From the NCBI RefSeq assembly GCF_034347405.1, contig NZ_CP133778.1:4594501-4658500 (forward strand): a DNA stretch of 64,000 bases. The letters run 5' to 3'. The notes beneath the pieces were generated by a model. The model searched no databases, was not told the DNA's origin, and saw nothing but the letters and a program-made list of their open reading frames with translations. Of the stretch, positions 63,773 to 64,000 are shown in pieces; the first letter of the stretch is position 1; each line of letters begins with the position of its first letter. This DNA is from Pseudomonas sp. CCC3.1. GTDB lineage: Bacteria; Pseudomonadota; Gammaproteobacteria; Pseudomonadales; Pseudomonadaceae. A program made the position numbers and the translations under genes.

Positions 63773-64000
63773 ATGAAAATATCCCGCCAGGCTTACGCCG
63801 ATATGTTCGGCCCGACTGTAGGTGACAAGGTTCGTTTGGCCGACACCGAGCTGTGGATTGAGGTCGAGCAAGACTTCACAACCTATGGTGAAGAAGTGAA
63901 GTTTGGCGGCGGCAAGGTGATCCGTGACGGCATGGGCCAAAGCCAGTTGCTCGCCGCCGAGGTCGTGGACACGCTGATCACCAACGCGCTGATCATCGAT
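63773..64000 (+). CDS. ureC: Urease alpha subunit, N-terminal 76 residues, cut by window edge
   Basis: The catalytic subunit of urease starts at ATG 63773, with TAGGAAC nine bases upstream. The visible part matches UreC: MKISRQAYADMFGPTVGDKV, then RLADTELWIEVEQDFTTYGE and KFGGGKVIRDGMGQ. The nickel-binding His residues and carbamylated Lys lie beyond the edge. It reads on at base 64000 without a stop; family length is about 567 aa. Confidence 0.95.
   Translation, partial: MKISRQAYADMFGPTVGDKVRLADTELWIEVEQDFTTYGEEVKFGGGKVIRDGMGQSQLLAAEVVDTLITNALIID

Noticed and set aside
1..64000. tRNA, rRNA and complete insertion sequences
   Set aside because: No tRNA-like or rRNA-like stretch and no transposase frame was recognised on either strand.

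Overview
The window is chromosomal DNA of a Pseudomonas, most likely of the fluorescens/putida-like side of the genus. The evidence is the gene order (gcbA, ctpL-type chemoreceptor, dsbD, aroQ-accB-accC, prmA, dusB-fis, purH-purD, retS, marC-type gene, then urt and ure genes), the high-GC codon use, and many near-perfect copies of a REP palindrome (arms TGTAGGAGCGAGCT...) in intergenic gaps. All identifications come from reading the sequence and from memory of these families; no database search was run.

Layout. 1-1614 (minus): a NUDIX hydrolase cut by the left edge and a DUF2333 membrane protein. 1904-6200: a diguanylate cyclase (GcbA-type), a methyl-accepting chemotaxis protein and a small secreted protein. 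6345-13003: dsbD, aroQ, accB, accC, prmA and a zinc-ribbon/DUF3426 protein. 13232-20619: dusB-fis, purH, purD and the hybrid sensor kinase retS. 20699-21295: a MarC-family membrane protein. To this point the order matches the P. aeruginosa block I remember as PA4843-PA4857, which there runs straight into the urea transporter.

21.3-55.2 kb is an accessory block between the marC-type gene and urtA. It holds, in order: three paralogous unknown proteins (minus); a MITE-like hairpin; the cobalamin ring genes cobJ-cobI-cobH-cobG (minus); a 5-kb toxin-like gene with a zinc-protease motif (minus) sitting in the gap between the divergent cob operons; cobL-cbiD-cobK (plus); a copper set (two DUF2946-type proteins, a PCu(A)C copper chaperone, an OprC-type copper receptor, a PepSY membrane protein); a TonB receptor with a FecBCD-type ABC importer behind a Zur-like operator; and a minus-strand set of three unknown genes at 47.5-55.1 kb.

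The last set is the most unusual part of the window. It encodes a six-bladed beta-propeller-like protein and two large paralogous repeat proteins (924 and 1138 aa), built from four and five modules of about 218 residues. Both large proteins end exactly in KDEL, the eukaryotic ER-retrieval signal, written with different codons and preceded by unrelated tails. This suggests, but does not prove, a host-directed effector or toxin system.

55.4-64.0 kb returns to the backbone: urtABCDE (urea ABC importer) behind a clear sigma-54 promoter, then ureD, ureA, two acetyltransferases, ureB and the start of ureC. Urea is imported by Urt and split to ammonia by urease. REP palindromes sit in four of the gaps of this nitrogen-scavenging cluster.
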